Made by a program: the position numbers and the translations under genes
The notes under the pieces: generated by a model
What the model was told of the DNA's origin: nothing
The model's input: only the letters and a program-made list of their open reading frames with translations
The model's database searches: none
Shown: positions 33,063 to 42,269 of the stretch, in pieces
How positions within the stretch are numbered: the stretch's first letter is position 1
Layout of the letters: the number at the start of each line of letters is the position of its first letter
NCBI GenBank assembly: GCA_958295775.1
Contig: CATQHC010000008.1
Span: 178,711 to 242,710, forward strand
From: Chloroflexota bacterium
Lineage (GTDB): Bacteria > Chloroflexota > UBA11872 > VXOZ01
Reading direction: 5' to 3'
DNA: 64,000 nucleotides

Positions 33063-34736
33063 TCACACATCTGCTTTGATGGCTTGAGTCAGCCTGGATA
33101 GCCTCTTTCGGAGCATGTCCCTTGCTGATTCATCATCCGCAAGCAACTTCCGTACCGCGCTTTCGTAGTTCATGCGACCTGCAAAGCCGAGATGTTTCGC
33201 AGCAGCAACCAACGCACGAGTAGTAGCAACATTGTACCGGTCAATGAGACCGTCGGCATTCTTGCTTATGACCATCGAGTCAAACGTCTGTCTCTCCTCA
33301 GATAAGAGTGCGCTCGCGTCATATCTGATGCAGTGAATGGGGTCTTGAAGCAGGGATTCGTAAGTGGGAAGCTGCGACTCTACCGCATTTCTTGCTCGCT
33401 TCTCAATCAAGATTGCGCAGAGGCGTACTTTATGTTCTGAGGCTTCCTCCAACATGGACTCTTTCGCCTTGGCAAAGTCTGCAATGTCAGGCGAAACTTC
33501 CAATTGCCTCTCAGCGATTCTGTACATAATGTCACTGCTGTAGTACAGTGACTCAACAGAATAGCAGTCAAGCGCAAAGATGCCCCGTTTTGCAAGTTGC
33601 TCTGTCTCTTCCTCGGGACGATTGTCTTTGTCAATCAGCCCATATGCCTTCACCCAGTGGAGATTCTCCGAGTTTCGGATGCCCGTGACTGCCCGAATTA
33701 CTTGAGAACAGTTCCCTTTCGGGACAATCGAGATTTCTGGGTATAGAATAGCGTATGTATGTCGGTCCATACTGCCATAATCGCCTTCAACAAACAGAAT
33801 CTTTCGGCGAGACCCTAGGATTTCACGTCTCGTACGATCATCAATACCCGTCTCTGAGCTTACAATATCAGCGTCCCAGACCTGCGCTCTATTCCCGGAC
33901 CAAGTGCACGAACGAAGCAATACCGTTGTGGCGTTTGGACTGTCTGTGGGCAAAGTCACATCGTGCGTAGAGATAACATACCCACAGTCTGACCGTTCCT
34001 CGAAGAGTGAAATGAGTAGGGGGGAGGCAATAGATCTGTGAAGGTGGCGTTCCGGTTCGTCTATAAGTATGAGTGTGTCGGGCTTTGCAGTAAGCACGTT
34101 AGCAGCTAACAAGACTGCGTTTCGCTCACCGTCCGATAGCTCAGCGATACTGTATGGTTCATTGCCCTGCTTTGAGGCGAAGAGTTGCTGATTCTCTTCA
34201 ATGGAGATGGTTATCGGAAGATTCCCCAACTTGAGCAACCCATTTAGCTTGGAAATAGGTGATCGTTCTTGTCTCAGCTTTTCTGTTTGGTTGTCGTTCC
34301 TCGAGTCGACAGCCGACTGAATTTTCATGGCGCGAGCAATCTCCGCATCAGTAAGTTCGAAGAGTGTCGCGGCCACGCGTTCTGAGGCGTATATGTCCCG
34401 CCACCTGGATTCGTATCGAGCATCACCTGCCGCAATCATCTGGTCATTCGAAACCTTTTGTGTAGGGGTTATATCGATAGTATTCGATTGTAGCCAGGTC
34501 TGCCGGTGCGCCGTAATTCTTCTCGCCCGGGCACCATTATCTGAATTTAGCTTCTGCAATAGGCTAGACTTGCCGGAGCCGTTGGGTCCGATCACGAATA
34601 CGGGGCTTCCAGCATAGAGGGGAATCTCCCGTAAACTTCCCTCTCGAGTAGTGAACGTGAAGCTGACACCATGGAGAGTTTGCGGGGGGCCATCAGTTGA
34701 TCGCTGATCTGGATCAGTAGTAATTTGGCTACTCAT
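33063..34736 (-). CDS. ABC-type ATPase fused to TOPRIM (PARIS AriA-AriB-like) defence protein
   Basis: 557 residues from ATG 34736 (GGAAAG upstream). The N-terminal half is an ABC/SMC-type ATPase of the AAA_15/21 group: Walker A GPNGSGKSS at 50-58, signature LSDGER at 200-205, Walker B LILIDEPE at 222-229 and H-loop STHD at 256-259. The second half looks like DUF4435/TOPRIM, with Glu317 in ILFVEGD and D369-x-D371 in GLIDKDNR. In PARIS these are separate proteins or a fusion; AriB released from AriA acts as a toxic nuclease. OLD-family nucleases are the alternative. It lies 29 bases after the methyltransferase gene, same strand. Confidence 0.8.
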   Translation of the reverse strand: MSSQITTDPDQRSTDGPPQTLHGVSFTFTTREGSLREIPLYAGSPVFVIGPNGSGKSSLLQKLNSDNGARARRITAHRQTWLQSNTIDITPTQKVSNDQMIAAGDARYESRWRDIYASERVAATLFELTDAEIARAMKIQSAVDSRNDNQTEKLRQERSPISKLNGLLKLGNLPITISIEENQQLFASKQGNEPYSIAELSDGERNAVLLAANVLTAKPDTLILIDEPERHLHRSIASPLLISLFEERSDCGYVISTHDVTLPTDSPNATTVLLRSCTWSGNRAQVWDADIVSSETGIDDRTRREILGSRRKILFVEGDYGSMDRHTYAILYPEISIVPKGNCSQVIRAVTGIRNSENLHWVKAYGLIDKDNRPEEETEQLAKRGIFALDCYSVESLYYSSDIMYRIAERQLEVSPDIADFAKAKESMLEEASEHKVRLCAILIEKRARNAVESQLPTYESLLQDPIHCIRYDASALLSEERQTFDSMVISKNADGLIDRYNVATTRALVAAAKHLGFAGRMNYESAVRKLLADDESARDMLRKRLSRLTQAIKADV

Positions 34737-34765
34737 GTATATCTTTCCATTACTATACGAGTGCT

Positions 34766-37627
34766 CTACAGCCTCCGGTTGGAGATGACGGATTCGGAGG
34801 CGAGGAGGTGGCGGAGGGTGCTGAGATCGGGGAGGTTGAGGATATGGGTGAGGCCGTCGTCCAGGGCTTGGCGAGCGGGGCAGTGCGCCATGCCTGGGAG
34901 ACGCTCGAATTCGGCGGTGGCGAGGCGGTCGAAGAGGCGGGAAAGCGCGTGAAGCTGGGAGGCGGGAAGGCGACATGGGTCGAGGACGGGCAAGTCCTTG
35001 AGGTCGGCCTTTTTCAGTGCAACCCAGCCTCCTCTGGTGCTAGTCCGCTGGGACAGAACGGCTAGAAGGCCCAAGGAAGAATTAAGCCACGCAGCAAGTG
35101 CTTTTTCGTATGCAGCTTCCTCAATACGGACCGGCCACCACACGTTGGACAGTACTTTGGTCGGCGTTCGCATGGCAACAACTCTCGCGGTTTCAAGCCA
35201 AAGCCGTTCGGAAATAAGGAGCCTTCCCGACCTTGGCCACAACTGTGCAACCGGCTTGAGGTTCCGGCCGGCTCGCGGTTCTACAAGGGGAGCCAAGTAC
35301 TTGTCTGGCTCGGCAGTCATGCGTCTCCTCTGTTCGGTGTCGTGGTTCTCTACCATCGGATAGGCCGTGACAGCATCCGTGCGCTCAAATCCGTCCCATA
35401 CGTCACGCCGGTCGGGACCTACTTGACCGAGTTCTCCCAGTCTGCACAACGGAATCTTAGCAGTTGACTCAGCGCCCGGGACCCAGACTTCCCCAGCGTC
35501 CAACAAGCGCGCGGCGCTGCGGGTCATGTCGGCGCGGGCGAATTGGACGCCGAACCACTGCTTGCCGGACAGGTCCGCTTCGGCAATCGAGACCACTTCG
35601 CCGACATGTTGGCCGTCGATTTCCAGGAGCGCCGTGCCGGTCTCTTCCAGATTCGCCGGAGTCGTTGCGGTCACGGCTTGGGCGACGCGGTGGGCATCCA
35701 GCACGCCGTCGGGGTTTTGCCAGAGGTTGATGAACGTGGTGCGGGATGAAGATGGATTCCGGTTTTCACCGGAATGACGGTCACCTTCCGATGCGCTGGA
35801 ATGACGGGGTAATGCGCGGGAGCGGCGCGTGGCGATGAGCAGCGCTTCCGAGAGATCGGTGCTGTCGGAGAAATTCCAGCGCTGCGGATCGTGGGACGTG
35901 ATGACCATGTCGAGAGCAAAGTCTCGCTCTATCAGGGCGCGCGTCTGTGCCCAGGACGGTCCAGTGCAGACGGTTAGCGGCAGCACCAGTGCCAAGCGCC
36001 CCTCGCCGGGTAGCATCTTGTCTGAGACGGCAGCCACGAACGCGGCGCCAAGTCCGGCGGTGGCCGACGCCTGCCGTGACTTCAGGCGGCGCGATAGTTC
36101 GTCTTGAAGCATTCGCCGTTCTGCCGCGGGTTTGCTGCCAAACAACAAATTGCCGCCCACCGAGCGGGTGAAGGGCGGGTTCATAATCGCCAAATCGAGT
36201 TGCGGCAGCTTTACTTTCCTACGCTCCGTCGTCCCCCGCGACTCATTGCCGGTCTCCTGTGGTGACAGCGCGTGTTGCACCAGCGCTTCATCGCTATCCA
36301 GGAAGTCCAACGATCCCAACGAGACCCGCTCGCTGTCCGCGCCCAGGGACATGACAATGAGATTCATGCGATCGAACTCGATGTGGGGATTGAGCATCGC
36401 CAGGCTCGTGGCGGCAAAGTGCACGGCGGAAAGTTGTACGTCATAGCCGTGCAGGGCCTGTTCCACCATTGCCTTGTGAAGCGCGGCGGCGCGTTTGCCG
36501 CCTGCGGCCTTGTGGCGGCGTTCTGCTTCTGCAGCAACTGCCATTAACAGCGTGCCGGTGCCGCAGGCAAGGTCTGCCACGTTGAGGGAGGCGGGGAATT
36601 CGTGGTCGCTCCAGTCCACGCCCGCCGGCCACTCGTGAAAGACGAGCCGTGTCAATAGCGTGGCCGCCGGCACAGAGGTGTAATAGGCACCGGTGAACTT
36701 GGCGTCGGACAAGAGGGTGTGAAAGAGTCTGCCGGCCAAGTCGTGCCCCTCAACGTTGCGCGTCTCTGCCACGGCCTTGACCAAAGGGGCGATGACTGGT
36801 GTCCGCACGTCAGCCGGCCCGTCCAGCAGCACGTCCATAATGTCGGCGGCCAAGCCAAAGACCGGTTTGTAGTCGATTTCAGCGAAGATGTACCGCCACG
36901 TTTCCTGCAAGCTGGGAATGCCCTGGCTCAGGGCCTCGGACACCGTCTTTACGTCCCCATTCACGACGGCCAAGCGGTCTTGGAACGCCAAGGCGTTGAA
37001 AAGCGCCAGACAACCGATGCGCAGCGCGGCGGCGCGGTTCTTCTCTTGGTCGGTTTCCGCGATAATTTCGGCGATGCGACCGGCGATGCGCTCGTGCCGG
37101 GCAAGTTGATATGCTGCCTGTTCCAAGGCGTATTCCACACTGCCGGCGGCGGCTTGCACCTGGTCCACGCCTTGCAGGTCTAACGGCAGGATACGCAAGT
37201 GATCGGCAAGATCGTCAACCGACCCGCTGGTCAGGCGGCGTGGCTCGGTGGGCGAATCCTTGGCCAGGTCGAGCAGCGTCGGCAACGACGCCTGCCACCA
37301 CTGGAGATCGTCAGCCTGTTCCAGCGCGGCTTGCGTATCCTCCGCATGCTTGAGCCGCTCGGAATAGAGCACGCCGAGCACGGCGAGCGCCTCGGGGAAA
37401 GCGGCCCGGCGCTCCTGGAGTTGGGCTTCCAAGGCACTTTCCGATCCCTCCCACTTGCACTCCAAGAGGATCAAGCCGCTGCGCAAGGTCACGCGCACGT
37501 CCGGCGCGCCCTTGCGGCTGCGGCGCTCGGCCTTGGCCTTTAGGCCGCGCTGCGAGAGCAAGAGGGCAAGGTGGACGTTGACCTCCTCTTCCCGCGTGGT
37601 CTCGGATTCTTTGACTTTCGATGCCAT
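34766..37627 (-). CDS. Fused PD-(D/E)XK nuclease and N6-adenine DNA methyltransferase
   Basis: 953 residues from ATG 37627. An N-terminal nuclease-like module shows G-A-P-D43 and E56-C-K58 in the PD-(D/E)XK arrangement. A helical region follows, then a gamma-class methylase core: YYTS at 315-318, AdoMet motif DLACGTG at 352-358, and catalytic NPPF at 483-486. The last 300 residues (NVWWPVRIEE, WLNSSLGLLAVL) resemble target-recognition and PglX/type IIG C-terminal regions. It probably methylates and may cleave DNA. Residues of about 603-630 (RHSGENRNP) are encoded by an inserted dispersed repeat. It heads the operon with the ATPase-TOPRIM gene. Confidence 0.85.
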   Translation of the reverse strand: MASKVKESETTREEEVNVHLALLLSQRGLKAKAERRSRKGAPDVRVTLRSGLILLECKWEGSESALEAQLQERRAAFPEALAVLGVLYSERLKHAEDTQAALEQADDLQWWQASLPTLLDLAKDSPTEPRRLTSGSVDDLADHLRILPLDLQGVDQVQAAAGSVEYALEQAAYQLARHERIAGRIAEIIAETDQEKNRAAALRIGCLALFNALAFQDRLAVVNGDVKTVSEALSQGIPSLQETWRYIFAEIDYKPVFGLAADIMDVLLDGPADVRTPVIAPLVKAVAETRNVEGHDLAGRLFHTLLSDAKFTGAYYTSVPAATLLTRLVFHEWPAGVDWSDHEFPASLNVADLACGTGTLLMAVAAEAERRHKAAGGKRAAALHKAMVEQALHGYDVQLSAVHFAATSLAMLNPHIEFDRMNLIVMSLGADSERVSLGSLDFLDSDEALVQHALSPQETGNESRGTTERRKVKLPQLDLAIMNPPFTRSVGGNLLFGSKPAAERRMLQDELSRRLKSRQASATAGLGAAFVAAVSDKMLPGEGRLALVLPLTVCTGPSWAQTRALIERDFALDMVITSHDPQRWNFSDSTDLSEALLIATRRSRALPRHSSASEGDRHSGENRNPSSSRTTFINLWQNPDGVLDAHRVAQAVTATTPANLEETGTALLEIDGQHVGEVVSIAEADLSGKQWFGVQFARADMTRSAARLLDAGEVWVPGAESTAKIPLCRLGELGQVGPDRRDVWDGFERTDAVTAYPMVENHDTEQRRRMTAEPDKYLAPLVEPRAGRNLKPVAQLWPRSGRLLISERLWLETARVVAMRTPTKVLSNVWWPVRIEEAAYEKALAAWLNSSLGLLAVLSQRTSTRGGWVALKKADLKDLPVLDPCRLPASQLHALSRLFDRLATAEFERLPGMAHCPARQALDDGLTHILNLPDLSTLRHLLASESVISNRRL
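35738..35821. repeat. REP-like repeat inserted in frame within the methyltransferase gene
   Basis: GATTCCGGTTTTCACCGGAATGACGG (about 35755-35780) and the following CGCTGGAATGACGGGG copy belong to the GGAATGACGG-tailed family found in spacers at 4284, 10160, 13660 and 31815. Here it lies inside an open frame and yields the translated string RHSGENRNPSSS, with no stop or frameshift. It falls between the methylase core and the C-terminal recognition part, probably in a loop. Confidence 0.8.
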
Positions 37628-37713
37628 CGTCGCTGTTGCCTCGCTATGGGCGCCCAAATAGGCGTGACCGGAGTAGTTGGCCAGGGAAGGTCATTTACAC
37701 TGTGACACCAAGA

Positions 37714-37732
37714 AGCGGGGGACAAGCCCCCG
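37714..37732. repeat. Dispersed palindrome GCGGGGGACAAGCCCCCGC
   Basis: Near-perfect inverted repeat followed by GCTACGG, upstream of the methyltransferase gene and downstream of the amidohydrolase. Related in layout to 13505-13523. Confidence 0.65.
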
Positions 37733-37797
37733 CGCTACGGCTTTCTTGGCAAAACTTGATTCTGCGCTGGAACAGCACATTGTCCAATTCCAGTTAA

Positions 37798-38616
37798 TTA
37801 GCGCTTGGTCTTGAACAACTCCGCCAGGTTCTCGCCGAGAATTCTTCTCTTTTCGTCGTCGGTGATGGGGGAGAGGAGGACGCGGCCGAGTTGGTAGGTG
37901 GCGCAGGTCCAGGGCATATCGGAGCCGTAGAGGATCTTGTTCGCGCCGGCGAGGCGGACCATTTCGGTGAAGTCGCCCAGGTAGCCCACGGAAGCTGCCG
38001 TATCCAGGTAGACGTTTGGTTCCTCGGCTGCCACCTGCACCAAGTCTCTGCTGTTGCTGGGGCTGCCGCCGCCGGCGTGGGCCACTATGAAGTGGCAGCC
38101 GGGGTAGTCGCGCGCGATACGGCGCAAGGTGTCGGGCGTGCCCGTGCCGTGGCTGATGAGCGGCAGGCGGTGACGGTCGGCCAGCTCGAACGCCGGCAGG
38201 TAGCCGGGGCCGTCGAACGGGTAGTTGGCAACGCTGGTATGCAGCTTGATGCCGACCGCGCCTTCATCCAGGCAGCGCTGCAACTCGTCTCTGACCAGGT
38301 CTGCCTCATGGGGGTCGGGCACGCCGTAGGCCAAGAGCCGCCCGGGATAGCGGCGCGCCGCCGCCAAGCTAATGTCGTTGCCGCCGCGCATGTCGAGCAA
38401 GATCGCCATGGACGAAAACACGCACGCCTGGTCCATGCCCACGCGGTCCATGGTGCGCACCATACCGTCGGCATCGTTGAAGGGCTGGTAGAAGTGCGCC
38501 GCGGGATCGATGTGGCAGTGGTTGTCGATCACCAGCGTGCCGTGGAGCGGCGTGCCGTCCAGCGCCTGCTCGCGGAGATCTTGAGTTGTGGTTTGCGTAG
38601 TGGCTGCTGCGCTCAT
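37798..38616 (-). CDS. Amidohydrolase family 2 (TIM-barrel metal-dependent hydrolase)
   Basis: 272 residues. Metal ligands of the Amidohydro_2/COG2159 group are seen as HCH in VIDNHCHIDPAAHF (about residue 33), His in LISHGTG (about 155), His in FIVAHAGGGSPS (about 180) and Asp in LYGSDMPW (about 233). GIKLHTS is the conserved middle strand. Family members hydrolyse lactones or decarboxylate aromatic and sugar acids. ATG 38616 follows GAGGTAGGC. No neighbour names the substrate. Confidence 0.9.
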   Translation of the reverse strand: MSAAATTQTTTQDLREQALDGTPLHGTLVIDNHCHIDPAAHFYQPFNDADGMVRTMDRVGMDQACVFSSMAILLDMRGGNDISLAAARRYPGRLLAYGVPDPHEADLVRDELQRCLDEGAVGIKLHTSVANYPFDGPGYLPAFELADRHRLPLISHGTGTPDTLRRIARDYPGCHFIVAHAGGGSPSNSRDLVQVAAEEPNVYLDTAASVGYLGDFTEMVRLAGANKILYGSDMPWTCATYQLGRVLLSPITDDEKRRILGENLAELFKTKR

Positions 38617-38810
38617 AGTGGCCTACCTCGTCTCTGTGTATTGCTTGGGACTTTGCGGCGGGTTGTGCCTACGATTATACATGGACGCCGAGCCTGCCCG
38701 GCAGTGCGCGGCCCGGCGCGCCGCTCATGGTAGGATAATTGATAGCGGGACAGATACGACCACCGCACGTCCGCCCAGGCGCCGGCCCAGAAAACGAGCA
38801 GGATCAAGAG

Positions 38811-39827
38811 ATGGATTCAACACCGGACCCTTCAGGGGAACCAACCAACACAGCGCGCTTGCAGGAGCGTACGCTCGACGCGGGCAAGTATGTGGCCACC
38901 CTGCCGGAACGGCTGGTGCGCACTGCGGCTGCCGGCGGCGGCGGGTTTATCCACGAGACCTCGGCGCACATCCTGCCGCCGCCGCTGCGGCAGTCGCAGC
39001 TCTATCAGTCCACAGTTGGGCGCATGTTGCGCATCGTCATCGAGTTTGTCGGCGGCGTGGGGGGCGAAGAAGCGGAAGAGGACATGGCGGTCAAAGACCT
39101 CGCCGTGCGCAAGCTGGCGGGCAACGCCGTCGAGATGGCGAGCGTGGTGGCGGTGGGCTGGTCGCCGCTCTGGCTGCTGGCGGCGGCTGCCGACGTGACC
39201 GGCGGCACCCGCGCCTACCTGGACACCTTTGTCGATGAGCTCAAGAGTTCGCACGTGTTGGCGCCGGACGCCGACGTTTCCTCTGTCGATGACTTGCTGG
39301 CGGCGCTGGGAGGCACCTCCGGCCAGATGGCCGATACCATCGACATTCCGCCGCTGGCGCTGGATGAGATGCGCAATAGTCTCGGTCAGTTTCGCGAAAA
39401 TGCGGAGAGCCTCCCCGATCCCCGCCGTCTCACTCAGATCTTTACGGAGATGAACAGAGCGGCGGCCGAGCAGAATCGTTCGCTGTTGGTTGTCTCTTCA
39501 TTGGTGGCGGCCGGCGCGATTCAGGCCGGCATTCAGCTTGGCAACGTCCATGTCTTCTCCTTCTACCGTGATTCTCTCGGCACTATCCGCACGGAAGGGG
39601 TGCCGGCATACGTCCAACGCATTAGTGAACCATACTTGGAGGCCGCCGCTCACCATCTGCGCCCGAGCAGCAGCACCCACACGCAGCGGCTGGTCGGCCG
39701 GTTCATTGGGCGCTTGCGCCGCAATCGCACGCAACTAACCGGTTCTCTCCCAGACAGCGGCGCGGCAGAGGACGAACGCACCAGCGAACAGAACAAAACT
39801 GACAGCGGTAGTGATAGGGCGCGCTAA
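38811..39827 (+). CDS. Hypothetical protein with amphipathic/hydrophobic helices
   Basis: 338 residues from ATG 38811 (AGGA upstream), preferred to an upstream TTG. The sequence is Ala-rich and mostly helical. Hydrophobic stretches near residues 105-135 (VVAVGWSPLWLLAAAADVTGG) and 230-245 (LLVVSSLVAAGAIQAGIQLG) could contact the membrane. The N-terminal part (YVATLPERLVRTAAAGGGGF) and the glycine-rich VGGVGGEEAEEDM resemble EcsC-type peripheral membrane proteins, but the match is too weak to name. A charged tail ends the protein. Function unknown. Confidence 0.6.
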   Translation: MDSTPDPSGEPTNTARLQERTLDAGKYVATLPERLVRTAAAGGGGFIHETSAHILPPPLRQSQLYQSTVGRMLRIVIEFVGGVGGEEAEEDMAVKDLAVRKLAGNAVEMASVVAVGWSPLWLLAAAADVTGGTRAYLDTFVDELKSSHVLAPDADVSSVDDLLAALGGTSGQMADTIDIPPLALDEMRNSLGQFRENAESLPDPRRLTQIFTEMNRAAAEQNRSLLVVSSLVAAGAIQAGIQLGNVHVFSFYRDSLGTIRTEGVPAYVQRISEPYLEAAAHHLRPSSSTHTQRLVGRFIGRLRRNRTQLTGSLPDSGAAEDERTSEQNKTDSGSDRAR

Positions 39828-40040
39828 GAGTCTACGCGACGGCCAAGGTGGACAAACAGACTTTAATTCGCTAATTCTTTTCTTTCGCTACTTATCCTCA
39901 GACTGGCGCAGGCGGCAAGTACCTGACGAATCCCGTTGCGAGGGAAAACTGCCTGGTGAAAACGGACTTGGTTTAAGGTGGTCAGGAATGGGACTTGCAG
40001 CAAGCCGCGTTCTGTACCTTAGGCAAGAGGAAAAAGACAC

Positions 40041-40808
40041 GTGCTCCTCGTAGTTGACGTCGGTAACACTAATATTGCGCTCGGGGCTTTCGTCGCAAAC
40101 GAGCTCAAGAATTCCTGGCGCTTGAAGACGGAAATCGGCAAAGCGAGCGATGAGTACGGCGTGCAGATTATTGGCTTTCTGCAACACGCCGGGTTGGACG
40201 TGCGCACGTGCGAAGACGTCATCATCTCCAGCGTGGTGCCGCCGCTCGCCCGCGCTGTCAATGAGATTGCCAGGAAGTATCTCGGTCACACCCCCATTCT
40301 GATCGATCCCTGTCAGGTGCCGGGAGTGGCGGTGGAGATCGACCGGCCGGAGGAGGTTGGCGCCGACCGGGTGGTGAATACGGCGGCGGCGTTCGTGCGG
40401 CACGGCGGCCCCTGCATCGTGATTGATTTCGGCACCGCCACTACCTTCGACGTGGTCTCGGCAGCGGGCAACTACGTCGGCGGCGCGATTGCGCCGGGTT
40501 TGGGTCTCGCCGCGGAAGCGCTCGCGGCGCACGCGTCACGGCTCTATCGTGTGGAGTTTGCCCCGCCGGCAACCGTAGTGGGCAAGAGCACCATCCACGC
40601 AATGCAATCCGGCATCATGCTGGGATACCTCTCGCTGGTGGAAGGCATGATCCGGCGCTTTCACAACGAGCTTGGCAACTGCAAAGTGGTCGCTACCGGC
40701 GGCTTTGCGGAACTCTTTGCCCAACACATTTCGGTCATCGATGCCGTAGACCCCAATTTGACGCTGGAGGGGCTGCGCATCATCTACGAGCGCTTGCAGC
40801 AGGCATGA
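40041..40808 (+). CDS. coaX: Type III pantothenate kinase
   Basis: 255 residues, the usual CoaX length. It phosphorylates pantothenate with ATP and needs a monovalent cation, the first step of CoA synthesis. Key blocks are VVDVGNTNIALG (ATP loop, residues 4-15), RPEEVGADRVVNTAAAF near 105-120 with the catalytic Asp, VIDFGTATTFDVV near 130, and GGAIAPGLGLAAEAL near 150. The start GTG 40041 follows AGAGGAAAAAG. coaBC lies downstream on the same strand after 258 bases, grouping two CoA-pathway genes. Confidence 0.96.
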   Translation: MLLVVDVGNTNIALGAFVANELKNSWRLKTEIGKASDEYGVQIIGFLQHAGLDVRTCEDVIISSVVPPLARAVNEIARKYLGHTPILIDPCQVPGVAVEIDRPEEVGADRVVNTAAAFVRHGGPCIVIDFGTATTFDVVSAAGNYVGGAIAPGLGLAAEALAAHASRLYRVEFAPPATVVGKSTIHAMQSGIMLGYLSLVEGMIRRFHNELGNCKVVATGGFAELFAQHISVIDAVDPNLTLEGLRIIYERLQQA

Positions 40809-41066
40809 CGGCGGCACGCAACCAACCACTGCCACGTGTATTGCCGTTAGTGAAACCTTTCGATTAACGACCGCCCTCACACCCATTGCGAGAGACTTTC
40901 CACTTCCACAAGCAAGTGTTGCGGTCGCCCCTACCGCCATGAACCGGGCATGGGTAACAACACTAGAAGTCCGTTCGATCTCGATCTTGGCGGCGCGGCT
41001 ACCTTTGGTCGTTTGACTGGTGTAGAGTGAAAACAAACTGCGAATCCGCACAAGGTTTAACTGAGA

Positions 41067-42269
41067 ATGAGTATCCTCAGTGGCAAGAAAATACTGCTTG
41101 GCGTTTGCGGGAGCATTGCCGCCTTCAAAGCGGTGGCTTTGGCCAGCCAGCTTACACAGGCGGGGGCCGCGGTCACCACCATTCTGACCCAGGATGCCAC
41201 GCGGTTTGTCACGCCGCTTTCATTCACCAGCGTCACCCAGCGTCCGGCGTATCTGGACCTGTTTACGCCGGACCCAGGCCGCATTTTGCACATTGCCCTA
41301 GCGGAAGAAGCCGATCTGCTGGCGGTCGTACCTGCCACGGCCCACACCCTCGGCCGCATGGCGCAGGGACTGTCCGATGATCTGTTGACCTGCACATATC
41401 TCAGTACTCTCGCTCCCGTGCTCGTAGCTCCGGCCATGGACGGCGGCATGTTCACCAACGCTGCCACTCAGGCCAACCTGGCCACGTTGCGCGAGCGCGG
41501 CGTGCACATCGTCGAGCCGCTGGAAGGCCGGTTGGCGTCGGGTCTCGTCGCGAAAGGCCGCATGCCTGAGGTGGATGCGCTCACCGCCGAGATTCGCACC
41601 GTGCTTGGCCGGAGCGGACCGCTGGCGGGCAAGACGGTAGTGGTTTCCGCGGGTGGCACGCAGGAGCCGCTTGATCCAGTACGGTATATCGGCAACCGCT
41701 CCAGCGGCAAGATGGGGTTCGCGCTGGCCGAGGCGGCGCGCGATTGCGGCGCGCAGGTGATCCTCATCCAGGGCGCAACCACCGCGCCACCGCCCTTGGG
41801 TATGACTACAGTGTCTGTCACGACCGCCGCCGAGATGCTGCGCGCTGTTGAGGAGCACACCGTGCAGGCGGATGCATTGATAATGGCCGGCGCAGTCGCG
41901 GACTACCGCCCCGAGACGTCACGCAGCCAGAAAGCAAAACGAACGGGCGAACCCCTGACCATTACCTTGGTCGAGAATACGGACATTCTCCGCCAGATTC
42001 CTCCCACACTCGTGAAAGTGGGCTTTGCCGCCGAGACCGAGAACGTGCTCAAGAACGCGGAGAAAAAGCTTACGAGCAAGAATGCCGACCTGATCGTGGC
42101 CAATGACGTCTCCCGGCCCGACAGCGGCTTTGGCGCCGACACCAATCAGGTCACGATTCTAAGCAAAGGGCATCCTCCCGAACGGTTGCCGGTGTTGCCC
42201 AAGGCTGAGGTCGCTGCCATGATCCTCGCACGCGTGGCCGCCCTTGTCCGGCAGCGTTCAGATTCGTAG
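41067..42269 (+). CDS. coaBC: Bifunctional phosphopantothenoylcysteine decarboxylase/phosphopantothenate-cysteine ligase
   Basis: 400 residues: an FMN-dependent CoaC decarboxylase domain (about 1-185) and a CoaB synthetase domain (about 190-400). CoaB shows the strong motif SAGGTQEPLDPVRYIGNRSSGKMG. In CoaC, the PxMNxxMW block reads PAMDGGMF, and the flap with the substrate-binding Cys in E. coli (ACG) reads ASG. The variant residues may be lineage-typical. Together with coaX it gives the first three reactions of CoA synthesis from pantothenate. Confidence 0.95.
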   Translation: MSILSGKKILLGVCGSIAAFKAVALASQLTQAGAAVTTILTQDATRFVTPLSFTSVTQRPAYLDLFTPDPGRILHIALAEEADLLAVVPATAHTLGRMAQGLSDDLLTCTYLSTLAPVLVAPAMDGGMFTNAATQANLATLRERGVHIVEPLEGRLASGLVAKGRMPEVDALTAEIRTVLGRSGPLAGKTVVVSAGGTQEPLDPVRYIGNRSSGKMGFALAEAARDCGAQVILIQGATTAPPPLGMTTVSVTTAAEMLRAVEEHTVQADALIMAGAVADYRPETSRSQKAKRTGEPLTITLVENTDILRQIPPTLVKVGFAAETENVLKNAEKKLTSKNADLIVANDVSRPDSGFGADTNQVTILSKGHPPERLPVLPKAEVAAMILARVAALVRQRSDS

